In this document: positions 59,311 to 64,000 of the stretch, piece by piece
Layout: each line of letters starts with the position of its first letter
How positions within the stretch are numbered: the first letter of the stretch is position 1
Assembly: GCA_003342895.1 (NCBI GenBank)
Contig: PTFA01000086.1
Coordinates: forward strand, 1,865,199-1,929,198
DNA length: 64,000 bases
Source: Casuarius casuarius
Taxonomy: Eukaryota > Chordata > Aves > Casuariiformes > Casuariidae
Direction: 5' to 3'
The notes under the pieces: model-generated
Database searches by the model: none
What the model saw: the letters and a program-made list of their open reading frames with translations, nothing else
What the model was told of the DNA's origin: nothing
Made by a program: the position numbers and the translations under genes

Positions 59311-59649
59311 AGTAGGGTCCCTATTGCAAAATTGAATACAGGAAACCTTTCCTCCTACCTCATGCCTTCACGGGCTTGGTCAACTGATGCTCTTAGAAAA
59401 CAAGAATCTCCAGGCATAGGAAGGTGGACGGATGGAGTATGAACCTGCTCGGCTCTCTCAAGGATCTGTGGTTTTGCTACCTGGTGCTGTGTTTTAATGT
59501 TACTGTCCTTATTCACAGTCTGCCCCTTTCCTGAACGCGACATGGACTTAGAAAAGAAACACCATCACATTTATGAGTCTGTCTCTACAGAATAGACTCC
59601 GTGCTGCATGTTGCTTGTTCTCCTTCATTCCTCTTCTTCCTAGCAGGGT

Positions 59650-59735
59650 CCTGAGTCAGATGTGTGCTGGTGTAAGACATGTGTGACTCCACTGATGTGT
59701 GAAAACTAGCATAAAGGCCTGATCCTTCTCCAGCC
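59650..59735. mobile_element. Palindromic amniote repeat, decayed
   Basis: TGTGCTGGTGTAAGACATGT, then GTGACTCCACTGATGTGTG and CTAGCATAAAGGCCTGATCC, fits a 'ctggtgtaaatcagcgtagctccactgaagt ... ctgaggatctggcc' type palindromic repeat known from reptiles. Diverged and short. Confidence 0.5.
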
Positions 59736-59739
59736 AAAG

Positions 59740-60285
59740 AACTGTGCCTAGATGCACGAACAGGTCCAATTCTGAACTGAGAAGATAGGGAGAGAGGGCA
59801 GGATGTAGTCTGAAGGCTACAGCTTAATAATCATGAATTATCTGTTCATTATCCCAATAAATAGTGAAAAATCTCTTCCTCCTTTCCTCCTCCCATAAAG
59901 CCATATCTATAATTTTCCTCATTTTCCATCTGTGCTCCATCATAGTTTCACAGAGTGATCACCTTGCTAAATTATTTTTACTGAAAGGTGCTTTTGAGGG
60001 CTGGATGCCGCTCATGTCTTTTCCTTTTTTTATTGATCTTTGCTATTTAATTGCTAAGGTATAAAATAAATAAATAAGACTCAAGTACCCTTCCTTTGAA
60101 ATTTTACTGGAAAAAAATGTTCTGCTATAGATTAAGAAGGCTGTAACATTTAATAATATCAGACATAGTAAAGAGAAGGCAAGATTTTGATATCCTTATG
60201 AATACTGAATGCTTGAGGAGGTAGGTGCTATTCAAGGTCAGTTAAAATCTGGTCACTTAAAAGTTGCTGTTTCTTTGTAAGCATA
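59740..60285. other. AT-rich DNA, nothing recognised
   Basis: An (AAAT)-like run lies near 60062-60078. No frames of note. Confidence 0.5.
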
Positions 60286-60287
60286 AG

Positions 60288-60314
60288 AGTTCTTGCCTTT
60301 GAGGGGCAAGAACT
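60288..60314. repeat. Perfect 10-bp inverted repeat (hairpin)
   Basis: AGTTCTTGCC and GGCAAGAACT are separated by a 7-base loop. Pairing does not extend beyond the 10 bp, so it is too short for a typical microRNA precursor; the run after it is not T-rich. Confidence 0.8.
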
Positions 60315-60319
60315 GTCAT

Positions 60320-61425
60320 TTACAGTATGGTTATACACAGCTAGGAACAATGTGGGTTGACCTGGTAGGCTGGACGCACTAATGCAATGTAAAATAATAC
60401 CGATCTTAATAGCAACCTGTAGAACCATAAGAAGCAAGCAAATTTGTACTGATATATCTATGCTGACACACACTGATGTATCATCTGATCTGACCCCACT
60501 CTCAGGGAAGCCAAGAACACACTACTTACTGGTTTTACAAGAACAAGAGCTGGATTGAAAACACTTTCCCTAGGAAAAATTTGAAGATTTAAAAATGCCA
60601 AAATTAAAAAAAAATTCCTGATCTACTGCTTTGGAGAAACAGTGAGAAATTTCACATGATTAAGCAACTGAGACTTCATCAGAACAGAAGGGAAACTTTT
60701 CAGGGTTAGAGGTAGTCTCTGGCTGAGTGTGGACTCTGTCTCCTCCTCCAGCACAGCTGAGTGGCCAAGCTAATTGCTGTTCCTGTTCCTCTGTTTCATC
60801 TTCTCTCCTTCTTGGTGTTCAGCAGTTTTACCCAGTTTATTCCAAAAGTCAGTTTGAAAATGGGACATTCCCACAGAATTTTTTTTATCATTGACAAGCC
60901 AGCAGTTTCCAGTAAGATGTTGCCAGAAAACTCCTATTTAAACTCATAATCAAGGCCTTCATTGCAATGAATTCTCTTTCTGGCTGATGACTTGGTAAGC
61001 AGAACCCTCTAACAGTTTTGTTGGTAAAATCCGCTTACAAAATCACATCTGATTCTCCTGAAAGGGTCTCTTAGTCTCTCACGTTGTTGCTAAGAAGAAG
61101 CGAAAGATGAAGAACAAGCTAAATTCTTTAAACTATGGTTTTGGACAAGTAGTTCACGCAATTGGCCTTGCCCATGTAACATCAATATTGGCTAATAGCT
61201 CAACATGATGTTCGGAGTAGCTCCTACTGCTTCGGAGGGGATGAAAAAATAAAATCCACAGAAGAAAAAAATCTTCTATTTTGGTATACTTAACACATAC
61301 AGTTATCTACGTGTCCTATATATCATTTAACAAATTGCTTTGCAATTCTTACAGGGCGTGGTATAATGACTGATTTAAAATCACTGCATTGCTTAAACTG
61401 CATTGTTCTTCATCAAGTTGAGTCA
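60320..61425. other. Non-coding, nothing recognised
   Basis: No credited frame or repeat family. Confidence 0.5.
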
Positions 61426-61429
61426 TTTT

Positions 61430-61760
61430 TATGTGAAGTGTCAAGCTCTCTAACAAATAACTGCTGCCAGACAAATCAAGTTCCTCATCTTAAAGCTACG
61501 GCTAAATAGTTTATAGCTTTAATCTGCTCACTGAGGTGTGCAGTCTATGACAGTAATTATAAATGCAAGGAGAAATTATAGCTGAATGCTTTAACTGCAT
61601 TAGGAGCCATTTGATGAACAATCATGATTGCCTGCTCATTTTCAACAATAGAGGGCAAGTTAGTGTCAGTGCATTAGAGGATTTTCAGTTCTGCTCTGCT
61701 CTTTCTTCCATTTACCACAGAATGTCAGTTGTCTCCTATAAAGTAGAAAAAAAGCACTGT
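61430..61760. promoter_or_regulatory. Probable conserved non-coding element
   Basis: A MEIS-type TGACAG (61548-61553) directly abuts TAATTATA. CAATCATGATTG at 61619-61630 is a perfect 12-base palindrome of two PBX-like half-sites. A SOX-type AACAATAG lies at 61644-61651. The block is unique, with one unremarkable 73-codon frame. Enhancer-like by motif grouping. Confidence 0.48.
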
Positions 61761-61764
61761 AGAA

Positions 61765-64000
61765 GCTTTAAACTTGATGGTTAAAAAAAGACAAAGGAGG
61801 AAACAGAGAGAAAAACTGTTTATCATTATGACTCATTTTTTTGTTTTGCAGCCTTACTTTCAAATTAGTGCATTTCAGGTAGTTGCTTGTTTACTTATCA
61901 GGGTCTTTTGAAAGAAATCTCCCCAACCAAGTTGGTAAATTTAACTCTATAAAGACTTATTTTATTAAAAAGTTGTAGATAAGACCATAAAGAGCCTCAG
62001 TGACTGACCAGCTTACAGCCAATCTTATCACCTGTCTTTAGAGTAGAAATATAATTCTGCATTGTCTTTTTTTAGGAAAACAAAATTTTTCTAATTTAGT
62101 TGAAAAACGGAACAAATGGTTTTCAAAGGTATAAGCTGACATACAAATTAGCTCTAATTAAAGCCATGTTCCCTAATGTTCATGGGTTTTCTTTGAAGAA
62201 TAGCAATAAAAACAAATTTGAAGTGGGTTAAATGAAAGAGAATAGAGACATGTGATCATTGTACATTACACATAATTTTACATTATATTACCAAGCCCAT
62301 ATCAGTTAGAAGAATTCAAGAAAACAGCAAAGATGAATATAAAACACATATGTATGTCTTTACATTTAACAAGAATTGATAGCAAATTTCTTATAAACAG
62401 CCTCACAAAGGTCTTAAAAAATCCATATACATAACACATTTTTCCTATAGTACTAATCCAGATCATTCATTTATATTGTTAATGATATTTACCATTTTTC
62501 AAATATGACTTTTAACCGTAGCTTTCATTGCAATATAGAATGTATTTTATGTATGTCTATACTTCGAATACTCTTTCCACGATGCTATTTCCATTTATTT
62601 CCATATATTTTTCTATTTTTATTTTTGTTTTGCTAAAATATTGCATAAAATAAGTAAATGCAGATCTATTTGTGTGCTTTAAGAATCTCAGTATACTTTA
62701 TATTTCCTGTTTCTAAATACTTTGCTCTCCTCTATGTTATTATTCAAATGCACACTGAATCTTAAAAATAACATGGTAAGAATAAGTAAACTCTGAAAAT
62801 CACTGTTATTTGATTTAGTCTCCTTCCAGATCTCAGGAAGAAACCCATATGAATAAACTCTGGCCTCCACACTTCTAACAGTCAGAACTTAGGTAAGCTT
62901 ACAGCTCCAAAACTGTAATAAAATCTTTACAATGCTATCCAAAATACCCCATCATTTCATACAATTTGTGCTATCATGCATACCAACTAAAATTATAGTT
63001 CCAGATAACAGTGCTATCACTCTGTCATCGCAATTTAAATATATTTTTCAAAGGTAAGACACAACCTGCATCCTGATATAAATTAGAAATGGATGAGTAT
63101 TAAGAGAAGAGCAATTTCTGGGTGCCCAAAGGCAGGTAGGACAGTACCTTATTTATGTAGTTACATATCACCTGAATAATATCAGCGATGTGTCTGTGTA
63201 GGTTATTATAATGCAGAAACCACTCTTTTCCTTGGGGATTTTTTTCTTCGTATTTGTTCCCCAAAGCCCAAAGAACCATATCATGTTTATAAAGGTGGGT
63301 GTTTGGTTTGCATCTTAATAATAACACAGTGCTTTTAACACCAAATCTGAAACATTTGTCAGGTATTAAGCCATGAATATGCCAAAATAACTGTTATATT
63401 AATATATTTGGCAGATGGCTTTTGTTTGATACTACCCAAATTATTGGTTTGCTCTCGTATCTCTTGTGTGAAAACTATGAATGTCAGAGTTTTAATAATC
63501 ATTAACTGGTGGGGAAGGAAAGGAAGTATGGTATATTTTTTCCCAACCAATCACTTGTAATTTTCTGACATGTTGGCAGGTATATTGATTCTGAATGGTT
63601 ATAAAATAGTTAGGTGGCAAATCAGTTATTATCAGATAAAACAAAGAACATTTATTCATCCTTTTTATAATGGGTTCTAAAACTGGGTTAAAAATGCCAA
63701 AACAAAACTTAAGGGTATTAGCACTATTTAAAAAATAAACTCCCTTTGAGTTATACTGAATTTTGCTGCCTAAAATTTACAGAAAGGGTAAATCCAGTCA
63801 AATACAGACAGCCTGTACAAGACGTATGCAAAACTTAAATCTTACTGCGCTTGAATACTGATATTATACTCTATAGTAACAGCTTCTATTGCCCATCCCA
63901 AAGTAACCCTTTGATTAGTAGTTTAAATTATTCAAAAGTAGCCTTTTTAATGGAGCTTAAGTGATGCATAGTCCTTGTGCTGCCTCTGTACACAGAAAGT
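61765..64000. other. AT-rich DNA, nothing certain
   Basis: A GATA/E-box-like AATCTTATCACCTGTC lies near 62020. The rest, especially 62260-63000, is very AT-rich with no frames above 75 codons, no repeat family and no RNA gene that I can see. Confidence 0.5.

Noticed and set aside
60288..60314. MicroRNA precursor
   Set aside because: The stem is only 10 bp and does not extend. A precursor needs about 22 or more paired bases per arm.
1..64000. CRISPR array, operon, prophage or bacterial features
   Set aside because: Short random frames, microsatellites, SINEs and LINEs show vertebrate nuclear DNA. No regularly spaced direct repeats seen.

Overview
The window reads as a gene desert from a vertebrate, most probably a sauropsid (bird, crocodilian or turtle). 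No open frame looks like an intact gene: the longest is 138 codons, frames overlap on both strands, and none shows a domain I recognise. The base composition is AT-rich. CpG is scarce except in a few patches. The interspersed repeats are old amniote families: CR1 LINE pieces, tRNA-derived and MIR-like SINEs, and small palindromic DNA-transposon-like elements. There are no Alu, L1 or other young mammalian repeats and no fresh LTR elements. I lean towards a bird because the repeats are sparse and strongly decayed, but the sequence alone does not settle the clade.

Layout. 0-5 kb is mostly featureless, with a phased trio of TGTGGT motifs near 0.5 kb. 5-9.4 kb holds probable conserved non-coding blocks, a CpG-dense micro-patch (5.48-5.57 kb) and a short exon-like segment at 9.27-9.41 kb. 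10.5-11.8 kb has two old retroelement pieces. 12.3-13.4 kb is a likely enhancer-type block. 17.45-20.6 kb has a tRNA-derived SINE, a MIR-like SINE and a protein-like fossil frame. 22-25 kb is bland apart from a TA/TG palindromic microsatellite and a GC patch. 26.3-26.8 kb is the best enhancer candidate, with overlapping PBX-HOX-type sites, a MEIS-type site and many homeodomain cores. 28.6-28.9 kb is CpG-dense. 33.8-34.3 kb is a decayed antisense CR1 reverse transcriptase. 35.8-36.0 kb is another likely conserved element. 37.5-40 kb carries several ancient repeats, and every ambiguous base in the window lies between 36.8 and 43.1 kb. 42.8-45.3 kb is a run of probable regulatory blocks. 47-51.1 kb is AT-rich and empty. 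51.2-51.9 kb is a strong conserved-element candidate that gives way abruptly to a belt of fossil repeats (52-55.2 kb). 57.9 kb has a tandem array of nuclear-receptor half-sites. 61.4-61.8 kb is a final homeodomain/SOX-rich block. The rest is unremarkable AT-rich DNA.

Interpretation. Non-repetitive blocks with many homeodomain, MEIS/PBX, POU, FOX and SOX motifs, in a stretch without genes, fit the long-range regulatory domain of a developmental gene lying outside the window, or a very long intron. Conservation was not tested; calls of 'conserved' or 'enhancer' are inferred from composition and motif grouping. Repeat family names come from remembered consensus features, not a database search.
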